Shown piece after piece: positions 8,358 to 17,848 of a DNA stretch of 64,000 nt. The notes under the pieces were generated by a model that had not been told where the DNA came from, searched no databases, and saw only the letters and a list, made by a program, of their open reading frames with translations. The DNA comes from Planctomycetota bacterium. GTDB lineage: Bacteria > Planctomycetota > UBA1135 > UBA2386. The stretch covers positions 248,001 to 312,000 of the forward strand of contig JACKHZ010000012.1 of the NCBI GenBank assembly GCA_020638735.1. The letters run 5' to 3'. Made by a program: the position numbers and the translations under genes. How positions within the stretch are numbered: position 1 is the stretch's first letter; every line of letters begins with the position of its first letter.

Positions 8358-10136
8358 ATGATGAGAGTCGTCGCCGAGGCATGGATCGCGATCTCGCTGG
8401 CGTCGGCGCTGCTCGCGCAGGAGTCCCCAGCGCCGAACGGCCGCATCGAAGGCGTCGTGCGGGACACCCTGATGGCGCCGGTGCCGCTGGCCGACGTCGA
8501 GCTGCTGCGTGACGACGCGGTCGTCGCGCGCACCAAGGCCGACGGCGAAGGGCACTTCGTGTTCGGTCGGCTCGAGCAGAAGACCTACCAGATCGTGGCC
8601 CGCGCGCCGGGCCGCGTGCCGGCCATGATGTGGTCCGGGGCCGGTCCGGCCGACGAGCCGCGGCACGCGGCGCTGCGGCTGTTCGACGCGGTGGCGGTGC
8701 ACGGCGTGGTGCGCGACGCCGACGGGGAGCCGGTGGTTGGCGCACGTCTGGTGGCCTCGCAGATGGGCTCCGGTGAGCTGGCGTGGATGGTGCCCGCCGA
8801 GGGTGTCAGCGACGCCGAGGGGCGCTATCGCCTGACCGGGGTGTCGATCGGCGCGACGCGGTTCGCCGTCGCGGCGGAGGGCTTCGAGCTGCTGGAGGCG
8901 ACGCACGAGCTGGCCGACGACCGCGAACTCGACCTGCAGCTGGTGAGCGGCGAGACGACGACGCTGCGCTTCCGCATCGAAGGTGCCACGGCCGAACAGC
9001 TGCGTGCGGCGCGGTGCGACTACCACGCGTTCCGCGGTCGCGATCGGCAGCCGATCCTGCTGCCGCCGGCGCTGCAGCACGGAGCGCCCGACGCCGACGG
9101 CGCATGGCAGGCGACGGGGCTGCCGCGTGACATGAAGGCCTCGTTCGCGCGCGTGACGATCGCCGGCGCGGTGGTGTCGCCGCAGTATCACAGCGTCACC
9201 GAGCCCGGGCCCCTGCACGAGCTGGTGTTCCAGGTCACCGGTCCGGCGGCGGCAGCGCCGCAGGTCCTGCCGCGCCTGCGCGGGCGCTTGCACGACCAGG
9301 GCGGCGCCGCGCTGGCCGGGCAGCGATTGCAGGTGGGAGCCATCGCCGGCGGCCCCACCGCCGAGGTGACGACCGACGACCAAGGGGCGTTCGCGGTCGA
9401 CAGTCCGGCGGCCCCTGGTGCATGGCTGTGCATTCGTCCGGCCGACGACGAGCTGGTCGTGCTGCAGCAGGGGCGCGATGAGCGCATGCGCGGCTACTAC
9501 GGCAGCGACCACGTCATCCGCTGCCCGGGGGTCGCCGACGCCGACACCGAACTCGACGTCGTCGTCGTGCCGGCGGCGAGCGTGCGCGGGCGCCTGTTGG
9601 GTGCTTCAGGTCGCCCCGTGTCGGGCGCGCGCGTAGGGTTGTCCAAGGCGATGGGCGAGCAGCTGCCGTCGCACAGTCGCTTCGAGTCGGTCGTCACCGA
9701 TCGCGAAGGTCGCTTCGAGATCCGGCGGCTCAACGGTCACCGCGGCGACAAGATGCGCCTCGACGTCAGCAACGGCGCGGCGCACGCGGTCGACCTGGAG
9801 TTGCTGCGCGAGGGCGCGCTCGACCTCGGCGACCTCACGCTCCCGCCGCCCGGCGAACTGCACGGCATCGTCACCGACGCCGACGGCAAGCCGCGACCCG
9901 GCGTGCAGCTGGTGCTGGCGGAGATGCAGCACGCCGGCCGCATGCACGACTACGTGCTGGTGCGCTGGACGATGAGCGATCGTCAGGGCCGCTACCGCTT
10001 CGTCGAGCTCCAGCCCGGCCGCTACCGCGTCGCCGAGGCCGATGCGAACATGGGCGCAACCGACGCCGCCGTCGAATGCGCGCTCGAGGTCGGCGCCAGC
10101 GAGGACCTGCCGCTGCGGGTGCCGCGCAAGCAATGA
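8358..10136 (+). CDS. Exported protein with CarboxypepD_reg-like repeats
   Basis: The 592-residue protein has a signal peptide ending near residue 21 (ALLAQ). It then consists of repeated beta-sandwich units of the carboxypeptidase-regulatory type. Each shows a variant of G.V.D..G.P..GA.V followed by T...G.F.F..L..G.Y.V, starting near residues 28, 112, 330, 415 and 520. It has no catalytic domain. Such proteins are abundant in Planctomycetota, but their role is unclear; carbohydrate or protein binding at the cell envelope is plausible. TACACT lies 6 nt before the ATG. Confidence 0.75.
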   Translation: MMRVVAEAWIAISLASALLAQESPAPNGRIEGVVRDTLMAPVPLADVELLRDDAVVARTKADGEGHFVFGRLEQKTYQIVARAPGRVPAMMWSGAGPADEPRHAALRLFDAVAVHGVVRDADGEPVVGARLVASQMGSGELAWMVPAEGVSDAEGRYRLTGVSIGATRFAVAAEGFELLEATHELADDRELDLQLVSGETTTLRFRIEGATAEQLRAARCDYHAFRGRDRQPILLPPALQHGAPDADGAWQATGLPRDMKASFARVTIAGAVVSPQYHSVTEPGPLHELVFQVTGPAAAAPQVLPRLRGRLHDQGGAALAGQRLQVGAIAGGPTAEVTTDDQGAFAVDSPAAPGAWLCIRPADDELVVLQQGRDERMRGYYGSDHVIRCPGVADADTELDVVVVPAASVRGRLLGASGRPVSGARVGLSKAMGEQLPSHSRFESVVTDREGRFEIRRLNGHRGDKMRLDVSNGAAHAVDLELLREGALDLGDLTLPPPGELHGIVTDADGKPRPGVQLVLAEMQHAGRMHDYVLVRWTMSDRQGRYRFVELQPGRYRVAEADANMGATDAAVECALEVGASEDLPLRVPRKQ

Positions 10137-10143
10137 GGGGCGC

Positions 10144-11283
10144 TCAGACGCCCGCGCCGATCTCTTCGTAGACCGTCGACCGCTGCACCGGCTCGTACCC
10201 CGCCTCGCGGATCAGATGCCCGATCTGGTCGACGGTCAGCACCTCCGGCTCGGTGGTGCCGGCGTCGTGCGTGATCTTCTCCTCGGTCACGGTGCCGTCG
10301 ATGTCGTTGGCGCCGAAGCTGAGCGCGGTCTGCGCCGACTCGCGCGTCAGCATGATCCAGTAGGCCTTGATGTGCGGGAAGTTGTCCAGCATCAGGCGGC
10401 CGACGGCGATCGAGCGCTGGTCGAGGAAGCCCGTGGTCACGTGGCCGTAGTTGGCGAGGTCGGTGTGGTAGGGCCAGAACGCGAGCGGGATGTAGGCCAT
10501 GAAGCCGCCGCACTCGTCCTGCAGCTCGCGCAGCTTGACGAGGTGCGTGACGCGTTCCTCGGTGCGCTCGATGTGGCCGTAGAGCATCGTCGCGTTCATC
10601 TTGAAGCCGGCCTTCTGCACCTTGCGCGCGGTGTCGAGCCAGCCCTGCGGGCCCTGCTTCTCGCGGAACACGGCCTTGTGCACACGATCGACGAGCACCT
10701 CGGCGCCGCCGCCGGGGCAGCTGCCGAGGCCGGCTTCGCGCAGGTCGGCGAACACCTCGTCCTCGCTCTTGCCCGAGATCTTCAGCATGTGGTCGATCTC
10801 GACCATCGTGAACGCCTTGACGTGGATGTCGGGGCGCGCGCGCTTGGCGGCGCGCACGACGTCGAGGTAGTACTCGTACGGCATCGTCGGATGGATACCG
10901 GCGACCATGTGCACCTCGGTGACGGGGCGGTGCAGCTGCTCCCTGACCTTCTGCTCGACGATCTCGGGCGTCATCAGGTAGCCGCGCTCTTCACCCTCCT
11001 TGGCGGCGAACGCGCAGAACTTGCACGAGTAGACGCAGATGTTGGTGTAGTTGACGTGCTGGTTGATGTTGAAGTACGTCTTCTTGCCGTGCTTCGCGGT
11101 GCGCACGCGGTGCGCCATCAGGCCGACCGCCGCCAAGTTGGGCGTCTGGTAGAGCGCGACGCCGTCGTCGAACGACAGCCGTTCGCCGGCGCGCACCTTG
11201 CGGTCGATCTCGCCGAGGCCGGCGCGGTCGATCAGCTTCTGGGCCAGGGACTCGTCGAGGTGGGTGTAGTCGAAGGTCTGCAT
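10144..11283 (-). CDS. mqnE: Aminodeoxyfutalosine synthase MqnE
   Basis: This radical-SAM enzyme joins SAM-derived adenosyl radical chemistry to 3-[(1-carboxyvinyl)oxy]benzoate to make aminofutalosine in the futalosine menaquinone pathway. The 379-residue length is typical. The 4Fe-4S motif CVYSCKFC gives C83, C87 and C90 after YTNIC. The motifs GIHPTMPYEYY, LGSCPGGGAE and NATMLYGH are those of MqnE/MqnC. The pairing of CxxxCxxC with FAAKEGE favours MqnE over MqnC, and mqnC itself is found at 44690-45901. A TACCCT box lies 11 nt upstream of the ATG. Confidence 0.92.
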   Translation of the reverse strand: MQTFDYTHLDESLAQKLIDRAGLGEIDRKVRAGERLSFDDGVALYQTPNLAAVGLMAHRVRTAKHGKKTYFNINQHVNYTNICVYSCKFCAFAAKEGEERGYLMTPEIVEQKVREQLHRPVTEVHMVAGIHPTMPYEYYLDVVRAAKRARPDIHVKAFTMVEIDHMLKISGKSEDEVFADLREAGLGSCPGGGAEVLVDRVHKAVFREKQGPQGWLDTARKVQKAGFKMNATMLYGHIERTEERVTHLVKLRELQDECGGFMAYIPLAFWPYHTDLANYGHVTTGFLDQRSIAVGRLMLDNFPHIKAYWIMLTRESAQTALSFGANDIDGTVTEEKITHDAGTTEPEVLTVDQIGHLIREAGYEPVQRSTVYEEIGAGV

Positions 11284-11403
11284 CGCGGGCGGACAGGGTA
11301 CGCCCGGGCGCCGGGCGGGTGAAGCGCAACGGCGCGCATGGGCGGCGAATTGCCGCCGGCGCCGGGCGATCCGGGGGCGATGCGGTCCAGCGGGCCGGGT
11401 CTT

Positions 11404-11820
11404 CTAGGCTTGCAGGGCCGGCTCGCGCCGCTCGAACGCCCCGACCATCGGGTCGTAGCCGGCGATCCAGTCGTCGGCAGCGGCGCCGGTCGGCGCCAGG
11501 CGAACCGGGAGGCCCAGCACGTGGGCGATGCGGGCCATCAGCGCTTCGACGGCGCGGTAGCCGGCTTCGTCGTAGTAGAGCGGGCGCGCAGGCAGCGTCA
11601 GCACGACCTCGTCACCGCGTGGCGGCCCGATCGCGACCGTCGCCGTGCCGACCATGAAGTGCGGCGCGTTCTCGTCCGGGTCGGGCGGCGCGATGTGGTG
11701 CCCCCAGGTCGGCAGCACCGCGAGCAGTCGTTCGCGTTCGGCGCGTGCCGCGTGCGCGACGACGATCTCGAGATCGGCGGCGTCGGCGACGAACCAATGG
11801 CGGAAGGTGTCCCAGTTCAC
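11404..11820 (-). CDS. Hypothetical protein, 138 residues
   Basis: I do not recognise this protein. It starts at a GTG and reads MNWDTFRHWFVADAADLEIV, then HHIAPPDPDENAPHFMVGTA and a strand followed by LPARPLYYDEAGYRAVEALM. It has no signal peptide or membrane helix and looks like a small soluble alpha/beta protein. GC-rich third positions across the frame support its being coding. It stands alone between mqnE and an acetyltransferase gene. Confidence 0.6.
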   Translation of the reverse strand: MNWDTFRHWFVADAADLEIVVAHAARAERERLLAVLPTWGHHIAPPDPDENAPHFMVGTATVAIGPPRGDEVVLTLPARPLYYDEAGYRAVEALMARIAHVLGLPVRLAPTGAAADDWIAGYDPMVGAFERREPALQA

Positions 11821-11903
11821 GCGGTTGCTTGCGATGGCAGGTGGCGTGCGCGGGCTATCGGCCGCGGCCGGACCGGATCAGTAGTCCGATCTCCGCTGGG
11901 GCC

Positions 11904-12518
11904 TCAGGCGCTGCCCTGCTGGTCGGCGGCGGCGCCTGCGTCGGTAGGCTTCGGCGGCGTCGTCCTCGCGGCTGCATCCGCCGCCTTCTCGCGCTGTCGC
12001 GCGAACCACATGCGCCGTGAGATCGCGTAGTGCGCGGTGCCGGACTCGCCGTCCGGCGTGATCTCCATCAGCTCCATACCGAGCCGCTGCAGCAGCTTCG
12101 CCGACGCCTTGTTGGGCAGGTCGGTGACCGCGGTGATCTCGCCGAGGCCGAGGTCTTCGAAGGCGTGTTGGCAGGCGCGCGACGTGACCTCGAGCGCGTA
12201 GCCCTTGCCCTGGTGCTGCGGCAGGAAGCCGTAGAGGAGCTGCAGCTCCGGCGGGTGGGTGAACTCGCGGAAGGCGACGAAGCCGATGATCTCACCGTCG
12301 CCCTCGTCGCCGCGCAACCGCACCGACCACGCGCCGGCGCCGTGATGGTGGAAGCGCCGTTCGGCGTCGTCGATCTCCTGCTGCATCCACGCCGGCGGCA
12401 CCACGCGGTCGTCGAGCAGGTAGCGGCGCACGTCCGGGTCGCGGAACAGGTGCAGCAGCTCGGTCCCGTCCTCGTCGCAGTACGGGTGCAGCACGGTGCG
12501 TTCGGTGGTCAGCAGCAT
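11904..12518 (-). CDS. GNAT family N-acetyltransferase (RimJ/RimL-like)
   Basis: The protein has 204 residues from the ATG at 12518; starts further upstream would add a basic, non-family extension. It opens with LLTTERTVLHPY, as in RimJ/RimL-type acetyltransferases, and shows GEIIGFVAFRE, then YGFLPQHQGKGYALE (acetyl-CoA pyrophosphate loop Q/R-x-x-G-x-A/G) and ITAVTDLPNKASAKLLQRLGM. The C-terminal 35 residues are low-complexity Ala/Lys/Pro. The substrate is unknown. TAGGAT lies 10 nt upstream of this start. Confidence 0.82.
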   Translation of the reverse strand: MLLTTERTVLHPYCDEDGTELLHLFRDPDVRRYLLDDRVVPPAWMQQEIDDAERRFHHHGAGAWSVRLRGDEGDGEIIGFVAFREFTHPPELQLLYGFLPQHQGKGYALEVTSRACQHAFEDLGLGEITAVTDLPNKASAKLLQRLGMELMEITPDGESGTAHYAISRRMWFARQREKAADAAARTTPPKPTDAGAAADQQGSA

Positions 12519-12726
12519 CGGCGGGCGCATCCTACCGCGCGCCGCGCGCGGCGGCACGGCATCGCGCGACCGCCTTGCCACCGGCCCGTCGCGGTCTCTG
12601 ACGCCGATGCGCGCGGCGACGCCGTTGCTCAGCGGCCAGTTGCCGCCGGAGCTGCTGAACTGCGCGGCCTGGCAGTCGTGTGAGTGAGATCGGGCGGTCG
12701 CGGTCAGCGGTTCGCAGCGGAGCCCG

Positions 12727-13362
12727 CTACTTGTCGTCGCCCGCATCGACCTTGCTCGGTGCAGGTCGCAGGTCCACCGGCGCCGACAGCTCGTGCCTGC
12801 CCCAGCGGATCGTCAGCTCGCCGTGGGACGTGCTCTTCGGATCGGCGGTGATCGCGATCTCTAGCTCGGGCGCGGCGGCCTGCAGCGCGTCCTTGCCGAG
12901 CGTCATCGGCACCCGCAGGTCGGCCTTGGCCTCGCCGCGGTAGAGCGCGGTCGTCCACGGCAACAACCCGGCCTTCATCGCCTTGTCGCTGGCGAACAGC
13001 AGCAGGTGGAACGAGCCGTCGTCGTCGACGGCGATGCCGAGGTAGTAGCTGCCTGCTTCGACCCGCACGCCGCCGATCTCGAGCGCCGTGACGGTGTCGA
13101 ACGTCGTCCACCAGTTCTTGCCGAGGCGCGCGTACTTGCAGCGCAGCGTGGTGAGCATGCCTTCGTACTCCGCGCGCCACTTCGCCTGGCTGTAGCCGAT
13201 CGCGATGCCCGTCGAGATCGTGCCGTCGTCGGCGAAGACGAACAGCGTCGAGCCGCGCCGGTCCGGGTCAGGGCCGCCACCGACTTGTTGGGCGGGCAGG
13301 ACGGAGAGCAGCAGGGTTGCTGCGGCGAGCATCGCCGCGACGAGGTGGTTGCGCATGGTCAT
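12727..13362 (-). CDS. Secreted DUF2911-like protein
   Basis: The 211-residue protein has a signal peptide (MTMRNHLVAAMLAAATLLLSVLPAQQ). The core shows GYSQAKWRAEYE, KNWWTTFDTVTALEIGGVRVEAGSYYLGIA and FHLLLFAS, a pattern like DUF2911 proteins. The C-terminal strand region ends ITIRWGRHELSAPVDL-like. Function is unknown. The family name is my reading of these motifs. About 200 bases between it and the acetyltransferase contain no gene I can support. Confidence 0.6.
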   Translation of the reverse strand: MTMRNHLVAAMLAAATLLLSVLPAQQVGGGPDPDRRGSTLFVFADDGTISTGIAIGYSQAKWRAEYEGMLTTLRCKYARLGKNWWTTFDTVTALEIGGVRVEAGSYYLGIAVDDDGSFHLLLFASDKAMKAGLLPWTTALYRGEAKADLRVPMTLGKDALQAAAPELEIAITADPKSTSHGELTIRWGRHELSAPVDLRPAPSKVDAGDDK

Positions 13363-13464
13363 CGAACGGGATCGCTGAGGGGCCGAGGCTAGCGGTCCCG
13401 GCGCGGCGTCGCGTCAGCATTGCGTAAGCGGTCGCGGGTTGCTGTCGGCTGACGCGGCCTCGCC

Positions 13465-13938
13465 TCATGGCAGCAAGTGTCGCCAATCGTCCGACTCGGC
13501 GAGCGCCTTGATGCCGTGCATGCGCCGTTCGAGGAAGCGCCGCAGGTGCCGTGTCACGACCAGCACGTCGGCGACGCGGCCGAGCAAGCCGCATGGGCTG
13601 GTGAAGTCGAACACGTCGCGCACGGTCGTCGTCGCGCCGTCGCTGGAGAATTCGTGGTCGTGGTCGAAGCGCACGAACACGCCGCGCACCTGCGCGTCGC
13701 GGAAGCGGCGCGGGCGATCGCAGGTGGTGATGCGGCTGGTCAGCTGCCAGCGGCGGCCGAGGTGGCGCGCCGACCACGTCACTTCGTCGCCGAGCTGCAT
13801 CAGCCCGGACGTGACGCCGGCGACCGGGCGTTCGTCGGTGCCGACCGCGGTGGCCACGTGCGCGTCGACGCTGCGGCACAGGTCGAAGACGCGTTCGATC
13901 GGCGCGCGGATGGTCGTCTGCAGCGTGATGGTCGGCAT
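13465..13938 (-). CDS. SRPBCC (START-like) ligand-binding protein
   Basis: The protein has 157 residues. It begins MPTITLQTTIRAPIERVFDLCRSVDAH, the typical first strand and helix of SRPBCC proteins, and continues GLMQLGDEVTWSARHLGRRWQLTSRI, RFRDAQVRGVFVRFDHDHEF and VRDVFDFTSPCGLLGRVAD. The fold forms a hydrophobic pocket for lipids or polyketides; the ligand is unknown. Its ATG lies 1 nt after the stop of the upstream gene, so it is the last gene of a small operon. Confidence 0.85.
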   Translation of the reverse strand: MPTITLQTTIRAPIERVFDLCRSVDAHVATAVGTDERPVAGVTSGLMQLGDEVTWSARHLGRRWQLTSRITTCDRPRRFRDAQVRGVFVRFDHDHEFSSDGATTTVRDVFDFTSPCGLLGRVADVLVVTRHLRRFLERRMHGIKALAESDDWRHLLP

Positions 13939-13939
13939 G

Positions 13940-14380
13940 TCAGCGCGAGAACTCGTGCACGAAGCGCTCGACGAAGCACAGTCGGTCGACGTCGACTGCG
14001 CCGATGCGCAGCGCGATGCGGCCGAGCGACGGCTCGCCTTCGTCGTCGCTCCACACCGGGTAGACGTCGGCGTGCTCGCCGGGCTGTAGCGCGTCGTGCA
14101 GCGCCGCGCAGAGGGCGCCGACGCAGCGCGAGGCACGCGCCCGGTCCTCCTCGTCGCGTTCGGCGAACAGCTCGTCCGTGTATTCGATCGGTCGGTCCGC
14201 GGCGACGCTCGGGAAGGCGCAGCAGCAGCGCCCGTCGACGAAGACTTCGATGCCGTGGCGCCCGGCCAGCAGCGGCGCGAGCCGGTCCCGCGAGTGCGCA
14301 TCGATCGCGCCGAACGTCAGCTCGTCGCGCGCGGTTGGCGCGAGCGGCCGGTCCGTGACGACGTAGATCATCAGGCACAT
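13940..14380 (-). CDS. Hypothetical protein, middle gene of a three-gene operon
   Basis: The protein has 146 residues from the ATG at 14380 (MCLMIYVVTDRPL). It is soluble, with a CCCAFPS segment near residue 50 and a C-terminal part, LGRIALRIGAVDVDRLCFVERF. I do not recognise the family. The chosen start overlaps the upstream small gene by 10 nt, and the stop is 1 nt from the SRPBCC gene. This suggests translational coupling and a shared role with the SRPBCC protein. Confidence 0.65.
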   Translation of the reverse strand: MCLMIYVVTDRPLAPTARDELTFGAIDAHSRDRLAPLLAGRHGIEVFVDGRCCCAFPSVAADRPIEYTDELFAERDEEDRARASRCVGALCAALHDALQPGEHADVYPVWSDDEGEPSLGRIALRIGAVDVDRLCFVERFVHEFSR

Positions 14381-14544
14381 CGTGATCGTCGGTCGGGGTT
14401 GGCGGCGGTCCACGCGGCGCGCAGGCGCTCGAACGCGGCCTCGTCGGGCCTGCCGTCGTGCTGCCGTTGCGCCGTGACCGCGGGTCGTCGACCGCGTCCC
14501 GGGAAGGTGACCGACAGCAGGTTGGTCGAGAACGCGATCGTCAT
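14371..14544 (-). CDS. Small hypothetical protein, first gene of the operon
   Basis: This 57-residue frame starts at the ATG at 14544 and ends inside the next gene. Third codon positions are nearly all G or C. A TAGCAT box (14555-14560) lies 10 nt upstream of the ATG, and the 10-nt overlap with the following gene suggests it is translated. The sequence (MTIAFSTNLLSVTF, then a basic stretch and a helix AAFERLRAAWTAANP) matches nothing I know. It may function mainly as a leader for the operon. Confidence 0.45.
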   Translation of the reverse strand: MTIAFSTNLLSVTFPGRGRRPAVTAQRQHDGRPDEAAFERLRAAWTAANPDRRSRCA

Positions 14545-14674
14545 GCGCCGCCCGATGCTACGCGTCGAGCTCGCGCGGCGGCAGGCCGGCGTGGCGCCTG
14601 CTGCTGACGGCGCAGTGCAGTCCACGCGCGCGGGTGGTGACTGGCCAGCGGGCGAGACCGCTTCGCGGGCCGGC

Positions 14675-17600
14675 CTACCGGCCGCCGGAATGGCCGGGCG
14701 ACTCGCCCCGCTGCGCGAGCGTCGCCTCCAGTTCGCGGAGCTTCTGTCGGAACGCGGATCGCGTCGGCTCCTGCGCGGCTTCCACGCCGCGGCGGAGCGC
14801 CTCGATGGCCGCGGGTAGCTGGTCGGCGGCCAGCAGGGTGCGCGTCAGGGTCTGGGAGGTCACCGCGACGTGCTGCGGTGCGTGTTCTTCGGCGCAAGCG
14901 ACCGCCTGGCGCGCCAGGCGGATGGCCGTGTCCAGGTGGGCTTCGCGATCGTCGAAGCGCAGGATCAGCAGCGCGAGGTCGTTGGGGGCGGCCGGGTTCG
15001 CGGTAGGGTGCTCGGCGAGAGCGACCAGGTCACGCAGCAGGTCCGGCGCGATGGGCTCTGCGTCGCCGGCTTCGAACATGCGGTTGCAGAGCCGGACCAG
15101 GTTGCCGAACGCGTTCTGGGTGAACGCATGCTCGAACCCGGCGACGCGCAGCAACCCGCGGAACGCTTCGGTGAGCAGGGTCCGCGCCTGCTCCAACTCG
15201 CCGCAGGCATGGCGGCTCATGCCGAGGTTGTTGATCGCGCCCAGGGTCGTCACGTGGTCGCGGCCGTGGAGCTGCTCGTAGATCTCGACCGCCTCCCTCT
15301 GGAACGGCTCGGCCTCTGCCGGGCGCCCCATCTGCACGAGGTTGTCGCCGATGCGGGCCACGGCGTCGGCGATGTCGGCGTGCACCGGCGGCAGGTTGGG
15401 GCGAAGGGTCGAGAGCCACTTCTGCCGGCAGGTGAGCGCGTCTGCCGGTCGCTCCTTCAACTCGTAGAGCATCGCCAGGTTGTGCTGGGTGCTCGCCGCG
15501 ATGCGCGAACGGTCGCCGATCGCCTCCAGCTGGGCTGCCACGCGCTCCATCAGCTCCAGGGCGGCGTCGATCTCGCCGGTCCGCATCAGCAGATCCGCGA
15601 GTTCGCCGCGCCGGCCGATGGTGTTCACGTTCATCGGCCCCAGCACCCGCTCGGAACGCGCGATCAGGTCCTCGAGGCCGATGCGCGCCGCCTCGTGCCG
15701 GCCGTCGGCCTTGAGCGCTGCGACCTCGAGGTGCCGGATCTGCAGCGCGAAGGGATGGTCCCGGGTGGCGAACTGGTCCACCTCCGCGAGCAGTTGCCGC
15801 GCGTTGTCGATCGCGGCCTGGTAGCGGTCCGCGTCCACCTGCATGAGCAGGAGGTTCATGGCTGCGACCTTCGTGGGGCCGTGGTCGAGGCCGAAGTTGC
15901 GCCGCCCGATGTTCACCGCGCGCTGCAGGCTGGCCTCGGCGCGTTCGGTGTTCCCGGTCGAGCGCAGCGTGACGCCCAGGTGGGTCAGGATGATCACGGT
16001 GTCCGACGCCTCCTCGCCGAAGACCCGCTCGTACCGCGGCACGAGCTCCTCGCAAATGGCGAGCGCCTCGGCGTAGCGACCCACCTGGTGCAGCAGCCGG
16101 GCGTGCTCGGCGCGGGCGTAGAGCCGCCGCGGATCCAGCTCCGCGTACATGCGCTCGAACACGGGCGAGGCGGCGTGGATGTGCGCGAGGCCCTGGGTCG
16201 GCAGGTCGAGGCTCGCGTACACCTGCGCCAGCAGGAAGTGCATGTCGGCGGCGACCGACTCGTCGGTGATGTGCTTCACCTGCTCGGCGGCGCGTTCGAG
16301 CACCGCGACCATCAGGGTGCGGTCGTGCCCGCCGGCGCGCTCCGGCGTCACGCTCATCAGCATTTCGGTGACGAACTCGCGCAGTTCGGTGGCGCGTCGG
16401 AGCTCTCGCCGGGCCTCCTGTCCGTTGCGCTCGGCGCGCTGCCAGAGGGCGACGGAGCCGCCGAGGCCGGCCAGGATCGCCACCAGCAGGATGGCGCCAA
16501 GGGTCAACGTGCGCTTGAGGGCGCGCGCCTTGACCCGCGCCTCGGCGGCTTCGACCTCGGCAGTCTGCGCGCGTTCCTCCCTGGTGGCGAGGTGGGCGCG
16601 GATGCGCTCCGCGACCTCACTGGCGCTGCGGGGGCGCGCCGCCGGCGCGGGCAAGAGGCACTGGTAGGTGAGGTCCAGCAGGTCTTCGTCGGCGCCGCAC
16701 GCGGCGAGCCGTTGCCGGGCCCCGTCGAGGCGCGCCATGGCGGCCTGCGCCAGCAGTTCGTCGGGGGCGCCGACATACGGCGGCTGCCCGGTGAGGATCT
16801 CGCACAGGATCGCGCCGAGGGCGAACACATCGCTGCGTTCGTCCATCGCCTCGACATCACCGTGCGCCTGCTCGGGCGGCATGTAGGCCGGGGTGCCCAT
16901 GACCGAGCCGACGATCGACTGGCTGCCGTGCCCCTTGCTGCGCACGGTCTCGATGACCGACAGCGCCGAATGCGCCCGCGCCGCGCGCTCCTCGTCGGCG
17001 ACGCCACCGTGCCGCAGCACCTTGCCCATGCCCCAATCGACGACCTGCACTTCGCCGAACGAGCCGATCATCACGTTGGCCGGCTTGAGATCGCGATGCA
17101 CGACCCCGCGGGCGTGGGCATAGGCGACGGTCTGGCAGACGTCCTCGAAGATGCGCAGCAGGTCGCTGCGGTTCTCCCGCGGGTCGCGTCGGGCGCCGAG
17201 CCGGCGGGCGAGGGTCTCGCCCTTGATGAGCTTCATCGCGAAGAACGGCTGCTCGGCGCCGTCCTTCCCCCTGCGCATGCCGATGTCGTAGACCGGCACG
17301 ATCCCCGGGTGCTGCAACTGGCCGCCGATCTGCGCCTCCTCGACGAAGCGGTGCAGCAGGGCCGGCTCCTTCTGGTAGCGCTCGTGCAAGAACTTGATCG
17401 CGACGTCGCGGCCCAGGTCCTGGTCGTGGCCGCGGAACACTGCGCCGACGCCGCCGCGGCCGAGCTCGCCGTGGATCAGGTACTTGCCGGCGGCGCGGTT
17501 GTCGCTCCCGACGAGCGGACGCAGCACCGGGGTGGCGCCCGCGACCTCGGCGTCCGGCAGGGACACCCGTGGGCAGGCGCCGCTGATCGCCTGCACCCGC

Positions 17601-17737
17601 TGCAGCACGCTCGGCATGTCGGAGGGCTCACGCGCGCCGAAGGCGGCGTCGAGGCCCGGGCCGAGGGTGCTGTCCGGGTCCAGGTCGCGGGCGGCGTCGG
17701 GCGGGCGATCGCAATCGGGGTCTCGAGGCTCGGTCAT
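14675..17737 (-). CDS. Membrane Ser/Thr protein kinase with TPR-like repeats
   Basis: This is a 1020-residue Hanks-type kinase. Residues about 86-385 form the kinase domain: GRGGVGAV (93-100), catalytic Lys115 in VAIKFL, HRDLKPAN (214-221), DWG in place of DFG (234-236), PPE (287-289) and DERSDVFALG. A helix follows, then one membrane segment at about 411-432. The remaining 580 residues are helical repeats of the TPR type, presumably on the other side of the membrane. It lies 111 nt downstream of an ECF sigma gene, a pairing common in Planctomycetota, so it probably controls that sigma factor by phosphorylation (inference). Confidence 0.9.
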   Translation of the reverse strand: MTEPRDPDCDRPPDAARDLDPDSTLGPGLDAAFGAREPSDMPSVLQRVQAISGACPRVSLPDAEVAGATPVLRPLVGSDNRAAGKYLIHGELGRGGVGAVFRGHDQDLGRDVAIKFLHERYQKEPALLHRFVEEAQIGGQLQHPGIVPVYDIGMRRGKDGAEQPFFAMKLIKGETLARRLGARRDPRENRSDLLRIFEDVCQTVAYAHARGVVHRDLKPANVMIGSFGEVQVVDWGMGKVLRHGGVADEERAARAHSALSVIETVRSKGHGSQSIVGSVMGTPAYMPPEQAHGDVEAMDERSDVFALGAILCEILTGQPPYVGAPDELLAQAAMARLDGARQRLAACGADEDLLDLTYQCLLPAPAARPRSASEVAERIRAHLATREERAQTAEVEAAEARVKARALKRTLTLGAILLVAILAGLGGSVALWQRAERNGQEARRELRRATELREFVTEMLMSVTPERAGGHDRTLMVAVLERAAEQVKHITDESVAADMHFLLAQVYASLDLPTQGLAHIHAASPVFERMYAELDPRRLYARAEHARLLHQVGRYAEALAICEELVPRYERVFGEEASDTVIILTHLGVTLRSTGNTERAEASLQRAVNIGRRNFGLDHGPTKVAAMNLLLMQVDADRYQAAIDNARQLLAEVDQFATRDHPFALQIRHLEVAALKADGRHEAARIGLEDLIARSERVLGPMNVNTIGRRGELADLLMRTGEIDAALELMERVAAQLEAIGDRSRIAASTQHNLAMLYELKERPADALTCRQKWLSTLRPNLPPVHADIADAVARIGDNLVQMGRPAEAEPFQREAVEIYEQLHGRDHVTTLGAINNLGMSRHACGELEQARTLLTEAFRGLLRVAGFEHAFTQNAFGNLVRLCNRMFEAGDAEPIAPDLLRDLVALAEHPTANPAAPNDLALLILRFDDREAHLDTAIRLARQAVACAEEHAPQHVAVTSQTLTRTLLAADQLPAAIEALRRGVEAAQEPTRSAFRQKLRELEATLAQRGESPGHSGGR

Positions 17738-17848
17738 GGCGTTTCCCCGGGTTCCGGCCAGCGAACGGTTTCGGGCATGCCGATGTCGGAATCTCGGTGG
17801 CGACCTCGGTCGCGCTGCCGCCGGCCTCCCCGTGCCGCGCGCCCGGTT

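Noticed and set aside
6543..9512. A 989-codon open frame on the minus strand antisense to the MFS and CarboxypepD_reg genes
   Set aside because: It is a shadow of GC-rich codon use, with low-complexity His/Arg/Gln-rich sequence and no motif. The plus-strand genes explain the region.
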